Assembly: GCA_026545765.1 (NCBI GenBank)
Contig: CM048844.1
Coordinates: forward strand, 50,867,401-50,931,400
Origin: Plantago major
Lineage: Eukaryota; Streptophyta; Magnoliopsida; Lamiales; Plantaginaceae
Direction of reading: 5' to 3'
DNA length: 64,000 nt
The position numbers and the translations under genes are program-made. The notes beneath the pieces were generated by a model. The model ran no database searches, was not told the origin of the DNA, and was given only the letters and a program-made list of their open reading frames with translations. Below, one piece after another: positions 24,173 to 36,400 of the stretch. Every line of letters begins with the position of its first letter. Within the stretch, counting starts at the first letter, position 1.

Positions 24173-26280
24173 CCTATAGTGTAGTCATTGAAAGAAATCG
24201 CAAAGTGTACCAAATTTGGATTGATTGGTAAGGGATTATCTGACCCTTTGGTATAGATTTAAAAAAGTTAGTTAAGGAAAAATTTTAGTTGATAAATAGT
24301 AACTGAGTTAAAAGTGAGTTATAAAAAAAAGTTTGGAATAGAGTTAAAAATTTATAAGGTTTATAGGGTTGTTATATAGGGTGTGTAAGCATAAAGTGAT
24401 GTGTGTAAAATGTAATTGATGTTTTTGATATTTTTTAAGGTTATTTGATTGGTTTGAATGTTGTTTGATTGGTTTAAAATTGTTAATTTGATTGAAAAGG
24501 TAAGAGTATGGTAGAAAGAAAATGATGATTATTTAGTGGAGTAAACATTGAGTTAAATTTTTTACTGTAGAGGATACAAAACAAATACACTGAAACATTT
24601 TAACGGATGAATATTATGTTTAAGTGGTATGCCAAATAGGCGCTATATGTATTGGTAATTACAAGCGTTTGCGAAGGACGGTTTATCCGAGAGACAAATT
24701 CAACATCACATATTTAGCTACAAATATCATGTGTTTAATTATGTATAATACAGTAAAAACTCTATACAATCATGTTATCGGGATCGGAAAAAAATTCCTA
24801 TATCGAGTTTATTCGTAACTAGAGTTTTGTGTTAAAAATATTTTTTTTAAATAAAAACCACATTAATAACTTAAAGGTTATATTTCTTGAAATTACTAAC
24901 TTCTATGATAAATTTGTAGTATCATATATATTTTGAAAAAATATATAAAATATTAACAAATAAGTAATAATATATATTAGACAAGAAGCGGAGGGAGATA
25001 ACAAATTGTGGATGTTTTAAATTGAGATGAAATCATCACACCAGTTATACAAGAAGCGGAGGGGGTAACTCGGAAGACGATAGCACATAAGTAGCAAAAG
25101 TTTCATGTCAAGAAGCTTCGAGCCTACTTGACAAGTTAGAGATGTTTTGGGTGGAACAAAAAGGTTCACTAATTACACGAAAGCTAAAATATGTGCTTAT
25201 CACTCAAAAGTTTAAGTCAATATCATAGACAACTTCAGATAAATATTTTGTATAAAAAATTTCATGCAATGAAAAACATATATATGTATAATTATTATCG
25301 AATATTAAATCATTTATTACTATATAGGGTATAACAGGCCCGACCCAGGCCCATGAGGGTTGTTCAACTGCATGGGGCTCATTTTTCCTGGCCCAGGTAG
25401 ATAATTTTGAAGGGTCTGTTAAGTCTGAATTGATTTACCAAAGTAATTAGGGCAATTGGTATAAGGCAGGGACATAATTACAATGTTATTGTATTTGATT
25501 AATTTATGTATTGTAAGCCTAATCACCAGCAGACGTTCCTAAGTTCTTTTTGCACTTCTTCGAGTGTGTTGGACCTGATGGACTACTTTCATATGTCTTC
25601 TTGCTAATTGGTACCTAGAAATTAGAAATGAAAATTTTGTACATTTATAAAAGAAAAGTGTTGTATTGTATTTTGAATCATCTTTTTGTTATTTGGTAAG
25701 CACTAAAATTTCTTTTATTGTTCAAGTCTTTCCTGGGCAACCTGTCGTTATAGAAGCTTGAAAGAGCGTTAGAAGAGTTACACTTTTCAAATGATTTTTT
25801 ATTTGTAATACTTTATTCGAAAGACGATCTCAATATTGAGAATTTGAATACATTTTTTGCTATATATGAACTTTATCTTTTTTCATTTTTTTGCATTATT
25901 ATTTCGGGCTCATTTTTGAAAAAAGGTACAATTTGGGTCGGGGGAGATTTCCAAAGGATTTTCCTGTCCCCATCTACGCTAGCTAGCTTTTTGTTTGTTT
26001 TTTTTTTTTGATTTTTCACTGATATTCGCTACATGCGTGTCCCCATGAACGCTAGCTAGATTTTTTTTTTTTATTTCTAACTGGTATTCACTATGTCGTC
26101 AAAAAAATCAGACCTTGTTTGGGGCGATTTCTACCAATGATGTTTTTACATCCACAAGGCTCGAACCCGATACATTAAAGTATTAAACTCAAGTCCCTTA
26201 CCAGTTTAATTCAACGACCGTTTGTATGCTAGCTAGCTTTGCGATGTTCAAAATGTAATGTTTGATTTAGCTCGTTTTTT
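24173..26280. other. Intergenic AT-rich DNA
   Basis: No gene recognised. At 24750 a TA is followed by CAGTAAAAACTCTATA, resembling the terminus of Emigrant/pogo-type MITEs, but no second end is visible. Around 25965-26100 a roughly 72-bp phrase (TGTCCCCAT..ACGCTAGCTAG plus a poly-T run) is duplicated imperfectly. Confidence 0.5.
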
Positions 26281-26292
26281 TCAAATCAAATT

Positions 26293-26396
26293 CATCGAAT
26301 CGAATGAATCGAATCGAATCGAATCGAATCGAATCGAATGGAACTGAATCGAATCGAATCGAATCGAATCGAATGGAATCAATCGAATCGAATCAA
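26293..26396. repeat. (GAATC)n pentanucleotide microsatellite
   Basis: About 100 bases of mostly perfect GAATC units with a few GAATG variants. Confidence 0.95.
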
Positions 26397-26548
26397 GAAA
26401 TTATTGTAATAATAATAACAATTATATGATGGTATATATAATCACAATTAAAAAATATATTATTTTGTCATCTTTCTCACATTCTTCCTACTTTTTTTAC
26501 GCTATTTTACATTTTTATTTATTATTGTATAACAAACTTTAAAACCAA

Positions 26549-26815
26549 CCGCGTGGAATTTCTTTATACGATCAAATGGAAGACACATATCAAATATACG
26601 TGATTGTTGCTACCTTCACTCTGCATAATTTTATGCGTATGTGTAAACTTGAAATACTGGCAACATGATATCAATGTCCAAGTGGAGTGGATAATGATTT
26701 ATTGAACCCGACAAGGAAAGAAAGCGATGAGCAGGTGCATGAGGAGATGACATTGAGAATTTGGCCTATTCCAAGGCAATATAGATAGGAAGATAATATA
26801 GAGGAATAAATGCCA
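26549..26815 (+). pseudogene. Possible PIF/Harbinger transposase relic
   Basis: A plus-strand stretch reads YQIYVIVATFTLHNFMRMCK (about 26589-26650), resembling the VACCALHNFIR block near the end of plant PIF/Harbinger transposases. It is followed by a stop, and then NDLLNPTRKESDEQVHEEM in the same region. There are only about 70 related codons and no start, so this is a fragment. Identification rests on one motif. Confidence 0.4.
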
Positions 26816-27065
26816 TTTTTCAATATTTGTGATATATAATATTATTTTTATAAAGTTTGGTCCGATTTTTGGTTTGCTTAACTTGTTTTGAGTTTTTGAA
26901 CACGTAGATTTTTGTTAGTCAAATCAGAATTATACTCTTTATTTCATTGATCTACTAAAAGTCGTATTAAAAAGAAAGAAAGAAAAAAAGTTGAAAATAA
27001 CTCAATTGGATAAATTTTCTTATTTTCCTCGTACAAAATATCGGGTGTGTAAATAAATGATAAAA

Positions 27066-27071
27066 TAATAT

Positions 27072-27120
<49 letters not shown>

Positions 27121-27155
27121 AACAACAACAACAACAACAATAATAATAATAATAT
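27066..27155. repeat. Compound trinucleotide repeat (AAT)n(ATT)n(AAC)n(AAT)n
   Basis: The AAT and ATT runs are complementary and can fold back on each other. Confidence 0.95.
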
Positions 27156-27163
27156 GAATTCAA

Positions 27164-27250
27164 TGAATCGAATCGAATCAAGACGAAATTAATCGAATCG
27201 AATCGAATCGAATCGAATTAATCTGAATCGAATCGAATCGAATCGAATGA
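27164..27250. repeat. Second (GAATC)n microsatellite
   Basis: Same pentamer and orientation as 26293-26396; it lies within 25 bases of the OEP37 leader duplication. Confidence 0.93.
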
Positions 27251-27271
27251 AGCCAAAGACTCTCTCTCATT

Positions 27272-27440
27272 GATAAAAGAAGATGGATAAACCCGGCCCT
27301 CTAATTGAAACCGCAAAAAATGAATTCACAAGTATTATTTCTTCTGTGTCTTCTCTCTCGTAGATAAAAGAAGATGGATAAACCCGGCCCTCTAATTGAA
27401 ACCGCAAAAAATGAATTCATAAAGTATTATTTCTTCTACA
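27272..27440 (+). promoter_or_regulatory. Tandemly duplicated OEP37 leader with two uORFs
   Basis: A 91-bp unit starting GATAAAAGAAGATGGATAAA occurs at 27272 and again at 27363. Each copy has the same upstream ATG (27283 and 27374) opening MDKPGPLIETAKNEF. The first uORF stops at 27363 (26 codons). The second runs to 27475, overlapping the OEP37 start codon (27456) out of frame. If transcription starts upstream of 27283, both would reduce initiation at OEP37. The transcription start is not known. Confidence 0.55.
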
Positions 27441-27455
27441 TTTTATTTTATTTTG

Positions 27456-30400
27456 ATGGAGGAGAAAACTATTAAAAAACCCGAAACCCAACCCGACGGC
27501 GTCGCCGCTACACAGAGCGGCGGCGGGTTGTTCAAATTTGGGCGTCCGAATCTGCGCGTTACCTCGGAGTACGACAGCGAGACATCCGTGTTCCTGAACA
27601 AGGTGTCGTGCAAATTGTTGAACGATTTGGGCAAATTGAAATTGTCCTTTCTCAACACCAGTGGAGGTGAAGTTTCGGACCCTCAGCTTTCGTTCCACTC
27701 CAAATTCTTCTCGCTTCAGTATGATTTAGAGGAGAACGATGCTCTGCTCAAGGCCAACTATGATCTCAAGCCTGGCCTTCACCTCAGAGCTTTTCACCAA
27801 GTCAAAGTATTTACTATTACTCAATTCATTCAATCTAATTTTATCTTCAATTATTTTTTTTCTTCTTTTCTTTACATTTCTACTAAATCTAATCTGTGTT
27901 CCTTGTGCTGTCAAATTGTGAAACTGTTTGCAAATGATATCATTCTCGAGTACTAATATAAATGTTTAGATTCCACACATCTCTATAAGTTCAAGTTCGA
28001 GCTTTTAGATTTGATAAATTCTAGGATGGTCACGTCCACCTGGGTTCCAACATGATTGAAAGATACTGACCTTTTGAAGCAACTATTTATTTAAGTAATT
28101 ATTAAAAAACCGGAATCTCTTTTTTTCAACATATTGTGCAAACAGTTACCAGATTCACTTAAAACCGAATTTTATCTGCTCCATTTGATCACATCAAAAT
28201 ATTATTATTATTATTATGTTTAATAAACACCCAGCAGGTTCACCTACGCGGTATGCTGAAAGTTGCAGAATTTCTGGATGTTCATTCTTGATGAAATTTG
28301 TATTTCAGAACCCATGCTTCTGGAGGCATTTTAAAGTCTAAAGATATTTGGACTTTCTCGATGATGTCATGCGAACATGTAGACGGGTGTGGAGAAATTT
28401 TAGGAATATCTTTTTGTTGCTTGAATACTTCCTTTTGCATTTCCAAATCGTATGTTCCTCTTTGGCACTGATTGTTCACTTTTATGGTGCTTGTATACTC
28501 AATCGTGGGGCAACACTCTTACAGAAACATACACTTCCATATACAGACGCATCAATTTATATGACCACAAACACTCTTTGCTGCCCATAATACATAGGAT
28601 TCAGCAATTTAATATATATTCTGTTACAGACCTAGAGTCCTAAATTATTATTAGAATCAATATTGTTATTATTATAGAGTTTTAGTATAGATAGGAAACT
28701 TACCTTATAGAGTTAGAGACTAATTTGGAAGTTACCTAATAGAGTTCTAGTCAAATTAGGAAGTTGGTTTATATATAAAAGAGTTTTAGGGCAACTGTTG
28801 AGAAGTCAGAATTAGTCTATTTTGCTCTCAGGAGTTGGTTTCCCCCTTTCGGGTGGTTCGTCTCGTCGGAGATGGTGTCTTTTTCATTATTTTAGTTATT
28901 TCAATAAAATTATTGAAAAAGTAGCTATTGCTTCACCAAAATCATCTATTTCTTTATCCATAAATCCTCTTTTCTATGAATTGGTCCGACCTGTCCGCTT
29001 TGGCATCGTTGTACTTTATTGGGGACTCTGCTTGAAGATTTGTGGATTCAGTTTTAGCTCTGTGTTGCATCTCCAGTTTCAGCAATTCAACTTAAGCTTT
29101 GGTCCTGCTTTCCCGCCCTGACAAAGAACACACGTTCCCCCTTCCCCTGGGAACAACTGAAGAATGACTCACCGTTATTGAAGCTTGGCTGGACATAGTT
29201 GATGATTCTTTCGCAGAGTTAAAAACCTCTAGGGCCACACAATTCGAGAACATGCTTCGTGTCATTGAGGAAAAATTTGCAAGCCAGACTACCCTTCAAC
29301 ACACAAGCTCTACTCAACATACCCTTGTTTCTAATTCCAAAACACTGGACCCCGAGCTAGCTGTCAAGAATCCATCATCAGCTGCTTTGGACAAATCCCG
29401 ATATATACAACCATACCAACATCTTTATCCTGCTGCGAATTCCCCACACTTATTTGTGGTAGATCATTCATCCAGTTACGTGCTCCAATCCAGCCTTGAG
29501 GTCAAGTGTTATGTGCCTGATCTAACTTAGCATATAACGAGAGATTGATAGATAGTGAAGATGAAAGGGAGGAAGTTTAGACGAAAGGGAGGATAATATG
29601 ACGAATATTGAGAGAAGATTTTGCTACCAAATACTATTTCATTGCTTGCCTTTCAATCCCATAATAGGGTCATACATATAGCATGGTTGCTTGATAAAAG
29701 GACAAAGCCCTTGTAACAGAATTAAGATAAAACAAAAGATAAAATCCTATCTATGACAGTGATGATCAGAGCAAATGCTTTGATGCTGCGCTAATTATTT
29801 GTGAGAAAACGGTACTATGTAGTACTTGAGCTTTCAGGGGCCGTTGGATGAGATTCCCAGATCAACGGTGGAGATTAGTTCGTCTGTCTCTAGCTGGGCG
29901 CTCTGAACAACTGTTTGGAGCGGTGAATTGAGCTTCTTAGTATCCGCATTAACCCAATCACATTCGTCTCTGTAACTCCTTCCACAATTGATAATTCAGG
30001 CTCATTCCTGACATTGCCCCCTTCTTGTGTCGATTCATCTCCACTTGAATCGAAATTGGGAAATTGTCGAGAGACGAAGGAATAATCTTCCCACGTAGCT
30101 TCTTCTGGTGAGGAATTACTCCAATGAATGAGCACCTGTGCTACAGCTGCGTTGTTCCTTGGAATAATTCGTCTATCAAGGATCTGCAACGGATAGACTT
30201 TGAAATGTCCTTCATTATCAGTCAAAGGCAACTCTAGTGAAGGTATGTATTTATCACTGATCCTTTTCTTGAGTAAAGATATGTGAAATACTGGGTGTAT
30301 GCGACTGCCTTCTGGTAGCTGTAGCTTGTAAGCAACTGTTCCAATCTTCAGTATAATAGTATAAGGACCATAATACTTAGAACTTAGCTTTTGATTTCTT

Positions 30401-33400
30401 CTGAGAGCTATGGAGCTTTGTTTATATGGCTGTAGCTTAAGTTAGACTTGATCCCCAACCTCAAAAACTCTTTCACTCATGTGCTTGTCAGCAAAGTACT
30501 TCATCCTGCTTTGAGCCTGTACCAAATTTTCCTTGAGAGTCTATTGTAGCCTTGCTCTAGCTTCCATCCATTGTGTCACACTCTCCTGATTTGAAGGCAT
30601 ATATGGTCCTATTGATAACTGAGATGGATCATAACCATATAAATCCTTGAATGGTGTGCACTTGATGGCTGAATGAAAATTCGTATTATACCAGTGTTCA
30701 GCTAATGAGAGCCATTTCATCCACCTCCTTGGTTGTTGGCTTGTCATACACCTCAAGTAGTTCTCCAAACATTGGTTTACCCTTTCAGTTTGGCCATCTG
30801 ACTCAGGGTGGTATGCTGTAGAAAAATGTAACTCAGTTCCCACAATTTTGAATAGCTCTCTCCAAAATGTGCTAGTGAATATCTTGTCTCTGTCAGACAC
30901 TATACTGACAGGCATTCCATGTAGCTTGTAGACAGTATCCAAGAATAGTTTAGCAACCTGTTCTGCAGTGAATGGATGAGATAGAGCTAGAAATGACCAT
31001 ACGTAGTAAACCTGTCCACTATCACTAAAATGGTGTCCTTTCCCTCGGATTTAGGCAACCCCTCCACAAAGTCCATACTGATATGTGACCAGGCTTGATC
31101 AGGTATCTCTAATGGTTGCAATAGCCCAGGTGATGCAGCATTATCCCCCTTGTTCATCTTACATACGTCACAGGCCTGCACATAGCTGAGAGTGTTATTT
31201 CTCATGCCTCTCCAATAGAAAACTGCCTTAGCTCTCTGATAAGTACCAGTGATGCCAGAGTGCCCACCTAAGGATGATTCATGCACATGTTTAAGAACTT
31301 TCTCCTTGATAGGAGATCCCACTCCTATGTATAACCTGTGGTTATACCTGAGCACCCCATTGATGTAGGAGAATCCAGAATTGTCATTTGCATAAGGATC
31401 AGGGCTGCAATCTTGTTTTGAGCAAAAGTGTCATGCTCATAACTCCTTTGTATCTCTTCTACCCACACTGGAGTAACAGTAGTAATGGCATACACAATGT
31501 TACTGATCATGTTTCCTCCTAGAAAGTGCATCATCTCCCTTGTTCTCAACTCCTTTCCTGTATTGAATCTCATAGTCTAACCCCAATAGCTTTGAAACCC
31601 ACTTATGCTGGTGTGCAAAAGTAATTCTTTGCTCCAATAAGTGCTTTAGTCTTTGTTGATCTGTCCTTACAATAAAGTGATGGCCTTGTAAGTAGTGCTT
31701 CCATTTCTCAATAGCCATAAGAACTGCCAGGAACTCTCATAAGTAGAAAGAGCAATGTTCTTGACTCCAGGCACCTTGCTTAAGTAAGCTATAGGCCTCC
31801 CTCCTTGTGATAGTACAACTCCTATTCCACTACCTGATGCATCAGTTTCTAAGACAAATGGCTTGGAAAAATCAGGTAAAGCGAACACAGGGGTTGTGCA
31901 CATAATCTTCTTCAATTTCTGCAACACCTCCTCAGTAGCCTCATTTTATTTGAATTGATCCTTCCTCAACAATTCATATAGGGGTTTACACAAGATTGCA
32001 TAGCCCTTGATAAACTTCCTATGATATCCTGTTAATCCCAATATTCCCCTGAGCTCCTTGAGATTCTTAGGTGATGGCCAATTAGCAATGCATTCAATCT
32101 TGCTAGGATCAGTAGCCACTCAAGCTTTTGAGAAAACATGTCCCAAATATTCCACCTGTTCTTGACCAAAAGAGCACTTGGACTCCTTTGCATACAATTG
32201 ATGTTGCCTCAATACTTCAAACACAGACCTCAGATGTGCTAGGTGTGTTTGTAAATCAACACTATACACCAATATATCATCAAAAAACACAAGAACAAAC
32301 TTCTTTAAGAATGGAGCAAATACAGAATTCATGAGAGATTGAAAAGTAGCAGGAGAATTGCACAAGCTAAATGGCATAACTAGGAACTCATAATGACTTT
32401 GATGAGTCCTAAATCCAGTGTAGTGCACATCCTCACTCTTCATCCTTATTTGATGATACCTTGCTCTTAGGTCAATCTTGGTAAAGAAAGTGGATCCATG
32501 TAACTCATCCAGTAGCTCATCAATAATAGGCATATGATAATCATGTTTAACAGACAGCTCATTAAGATATCTATAATCAACACACATTCTCCAACTTCCA
32601 TCTTTCTTTTTAACTAGCAAAATAGGAGAAGCAAAAGAGCTAGTGCTATTCTGAATAATTCCTGATGCTAACATCTCTTTAATGATTGATTCTATCTCAT
32701 TTTTTAAAGCATGAGAGTACATGTAAGGAGCTTTCTTCCTTGGCATGGCATCTGGTTTTAACATGATCTAGTGCTCTCTGTCTCTCTTGGGTGGTAACCG
32801 CTTAGGCTCAGCACCTCAGGTAACACCTCAGAACTGCTACTTGATGTGATTGAGAAGATGTGCCCCAGTGCAACTATTGGTCCCCTCTTGAGTAGCTTCT
32901 GTAAGCTTCTACCAGAATTGAGCTTACACTCTCCCACCTGAGTATTGGCTTGTAGAATGACCTTCTTCTCATGCATAAACCCAATCCTTTGCAGCTTGTA
33001 GTCCAGCTCAATAATCCCAAACTGCTTGAGCCAATCCCCTCCTAACACCATTTGATAACCTCCCAGCTGGATCAATCTCATGCGCCAATGAAAAGTATTC
33101 CCTTGAATAGTCCAACTGAAGTCCTTACAAATATGTTTGCTCACTAGGGTTCCTCCTCCAGCTATATTGAACACCATAGTAGGAGCTTGTGTGATGTTCA
33201 GGCCTATCTGGTAAGCTGTATCATAATCCACAAATGTATGACTGCTCCCAGTATCCAATAAGATATACACCCCATGTTTGCCCACTTCTCCATTGAACTT
33301 CATGGTGTTGGTGCCATTGTTGCCTCCCAATGCATGAATAGATATTTGACCATCTATGTTTTGTTCTGGTTCTACAATGTTTTCCTCCACTTCTGGTTCT

Positions 33401-36400
33401 TCAAGGGACTTGATAAATGCAGCTTCCTTCCTGTTCCTCTGACATCATGATGTATAGAGTGGTAGTCTTGCAGTTGTGGCCAGCTACCCATTTTTCATCA
33501 CAGTTAAAACATAACCCAGCTTCTCTTCTGGTCCTCATCTCTTCTTTGGTAAGAAACTTGTGAGGGACCTGACTATGGTCAATAGTAGGTCTAGGCTTGT
33601 TGTTTTGTACACCAGTGTTCACCATATTGCTCCTTAATACAGTGGTTGTAGAGAACTTACTGATACTCCCATGTCCTTGAGCAAGGATTCAAATATAGAA
33701 TCTTGCTCAAAATAGATCTGTATGGCTTCCTTATAGGTGTGTGGGTGTTGTGCTAACACATCAAGCTAAAGTTTCTCCTTCAAACCCTTGCAGAAAACAC
33801 CAATAAAGAATGACTCAGATAACCCTGAGCCAAATATGCTCAGCAAAGCCTTGTTGTGTTCAAACTTTTTCACATAATCTTGCAAAGATCCAGTTTGCTG
33901 AAGATTAGTGAAATCCACCACCATAGTCTCCTCTCTAATATCTCCAAATCTCTGGCAGATCCCCTCAACTAACAAAGACCAACTGATGACAGAGTTTTCC
34001 ACAGTAAAAGTTTGAAACCAAGTTTTGGCTTCTCCATCAAAGTGCACCCCAGCTAAATATGGCTTCTGGCTTTCTAGAATGTCAGGCACCACCTTGAAAT
34101 AGGTTTCACAGCTAAGCAACCAAGAGTGAACATTTGTGCCATCAAACCTAGGGAAATCCACTCTAGGCATTGAACTGTGTGTGTTAGATGGCCTATGTGA
34201 TGTATTAGGTTCTCTAGCACTCTCCCTACCATCACTCTGTTGCCTCTGTCCAATACCAGTGGCAGGTATGGTATGACCTTGCCCTAGCACAGATTCAGGA
34301 GCTATCCTAGCACTCATCTGCTCATAAAACTGGTCTAGCTTGGATTGAAAAAGTTGCATAGTGATTTTGGTGGTATGGGATTCAGTGTTTTCTCTTCAAT
34401 AAGACTGCATATCATTGCATTTATAACATAAGGTATATTTTCTTCAATGAAACTATATTCATCCCATTTATCGCTCGAGTATATGCAGTTTCTGTACTAG
34501 GTCTTTCAGGGCCGTTGGATTGAAATTGGATGTGACTGACTGATACATATTTCATTGTTTTTTCAGCTGGATTGAAATTTGACTGTGTGGGGATAGATTA
34601 TAGTGTAGGGTGTAAAAGTAAGACAGATATGAGAGTGATGTGAGCTTCTTATAGTATTAAGCTTTGCTTTGGATTGAGTTTGAGTAAAATCTAGGTAAAA
34701 AGTTTGGCTGAGATAGAGCAGGTTGCTATGCAATGAGGGCCTTATGAGCTTTTTTGTGTGCGTCTGAATATGTATGCAGTACGTACGTATTTGCATATCT
34801 TGTAATTTATACCGTTTCACAATTTATATGGTTGTTGTCGGGTATAGGTTTAATGAGCACATTAACTTTATGCATCCATTTTCCCCAGAAATTTGCTTGT
34901 GGTAATGTGATCTATGAGATACACCTCAAGATTCTTATATGAGAAACTTTTTCTTGTTCTAAGCCTGATTTCGGTGCTATATTTAATGCCTTCATTGGAG
35001 TTGCATGAAGCTTTGGCAGAAATAATTATTTCCCTTAGTGACTTGTCTGTAATTGCCATTTATGGTTCATTGATTAAACGTGTTGTAGTTCAAGCATTGA
35101 AAAAACAAATTTTAATAGAACACCAAAATATGGATCTAACACACCAGAAACTAGAAACAGTATTAGTGTATATCGACACTGAAAATTACGTGTTTTGGCA
35201 TGTTGTAAACTCATTTAAATGGCAGAATGAACGCGTAAATCCAATATGTTAAAAAATAAGGGTGCAACATCAATATTCCATAAATTTACTTAACATACTA
35301 TTGTACCTTTATGTAAAGATATGTAAACTTACACAGAGACCAATAGTTCCCTCATCTTCTATGAAGCTATGTTGTATTGCCCATATCTAGAAAAGGAATG
35401 TTTTATCAATTCAATAGTTCAAGATGTCTTGAGTTGGTGTTTCCATGAAGCTATGCAGTATTATCCATTCCAGAAACGGAATGTTTGGTCAATTCCTGAG
35501 TGGAAAGATTACTTGCAATTGGTGATGCGTTTTGTATTTTTCCATTTCTTTTTAGCTCCTTTCCGGGTTGTACAGTCTATCCTTTTGCTTACAATACTTG
35601 CATAAAATGATCAGGCCCAACAAGGAGAGGTTGCAGTGGTGGCAGATCTCGCAGGGCCTGCCTTCAAACTTGAATTGTCATCTCCTGTCCCATCTGTTGG
35701 CATGGTGAGAACTTTTTGAACTGAATATGAAATTTTGAGCGAATTTTCCAAATCCTCTCCTTGTGACACCCTATTGCATTAAAGCCTCGGGAGTATACAG
35801 TGGTCTTGATATATAGCTTATGCTAGTATGATAGTATTAGTATCTCAATGAGTATATTAATTTTTGGTTCCACAGCCAAAAGCGATCTTTAAATTTCCTC
35901 TTGGTGAAGTTGCATTCGAGGAAAGGGAGGAAGAAGAGGAGGAGCAGAAGAGAGCCTTATCTGTGAATGGAATTTTTAAAACTCATACTCTAGATGGAGT
36001 GCTTACGGCCAAGTACAATGAGGAGAATTTGGATTTAAGATATGCATTCAAGGTATTTTACTTGGAATGGCAATGTTATTGGAATGCCATTATGATAGCT
36101 TCTATAACTGAATGTGTGTTTCAGAAGATTTAATCTGATTTTACCCTGAGTTTCCAAGATTTTTCTTGTATTTCAACTTTCACCATCTTGTAAACCTTTA
36201 CGAGCAGTAACATCTCACTTGATACATATATTGTCAAAAGCAACCATGCTCACACCTTTTTCCTTGATTGTGTCTTTCACAGTCGAGAAGTAAGAACTAC
36301 TGAATCTGTTGGGATATTTTTTATTTTTGCAGGATGAGCAAATGACCCTCATTCCAAGTATTTCCTTGCCTTCAAATGCAGTATCATGTGCATTTAAACG

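Larger units (their letters stand above)
29890..34359 (-). mobile_element. Degenerate Ty3/gypsy chromovirus in OEP37 intron 1
   Basis: Gag, protease, RT, RNase H, integrase and chromodomain lie in this order on the minus strand, the order of plant chromoviruses. Stops and frameshifts break every junction. Clear LTRs, PBS or TSD are not identified, although both flanks contain a TTTCAGG(G)GCCGTTGGAT phrase (about 29835 and 34505). It is antisense to OEP37, so its signals would not be read in the host transcript. Confidence 0.88.
27807..35614 (+). other. OEP37 intron 1 (7.8 kb)
   Basis: Donor AAA|GTATTT, acceptor GATCAG|GCC, phase 0. The other introns are 171, 280, 652 and 780 bases. The excess is due to a minus-strand chromovirus (29890-34359) and possibly a plus-strand LTR fragment (about 28622-29530). 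The parts 27807-28620 and 34560-35614 hold no recognisable gene. Confidence 0.85.

Noticed and set aside
24750-24960. Emigrant/pogo-type MITE
   Set aside because: Only one end (CAGTAAAAACTCTATA after TA) is visible; no matching second terminus found, so not listed as an element.
34914-35252. 112-aa plus-strand frame in OEP37 intron 1
   Set aside because: No motif, AT-rich composition, within an intron; not distinguishable from chance.
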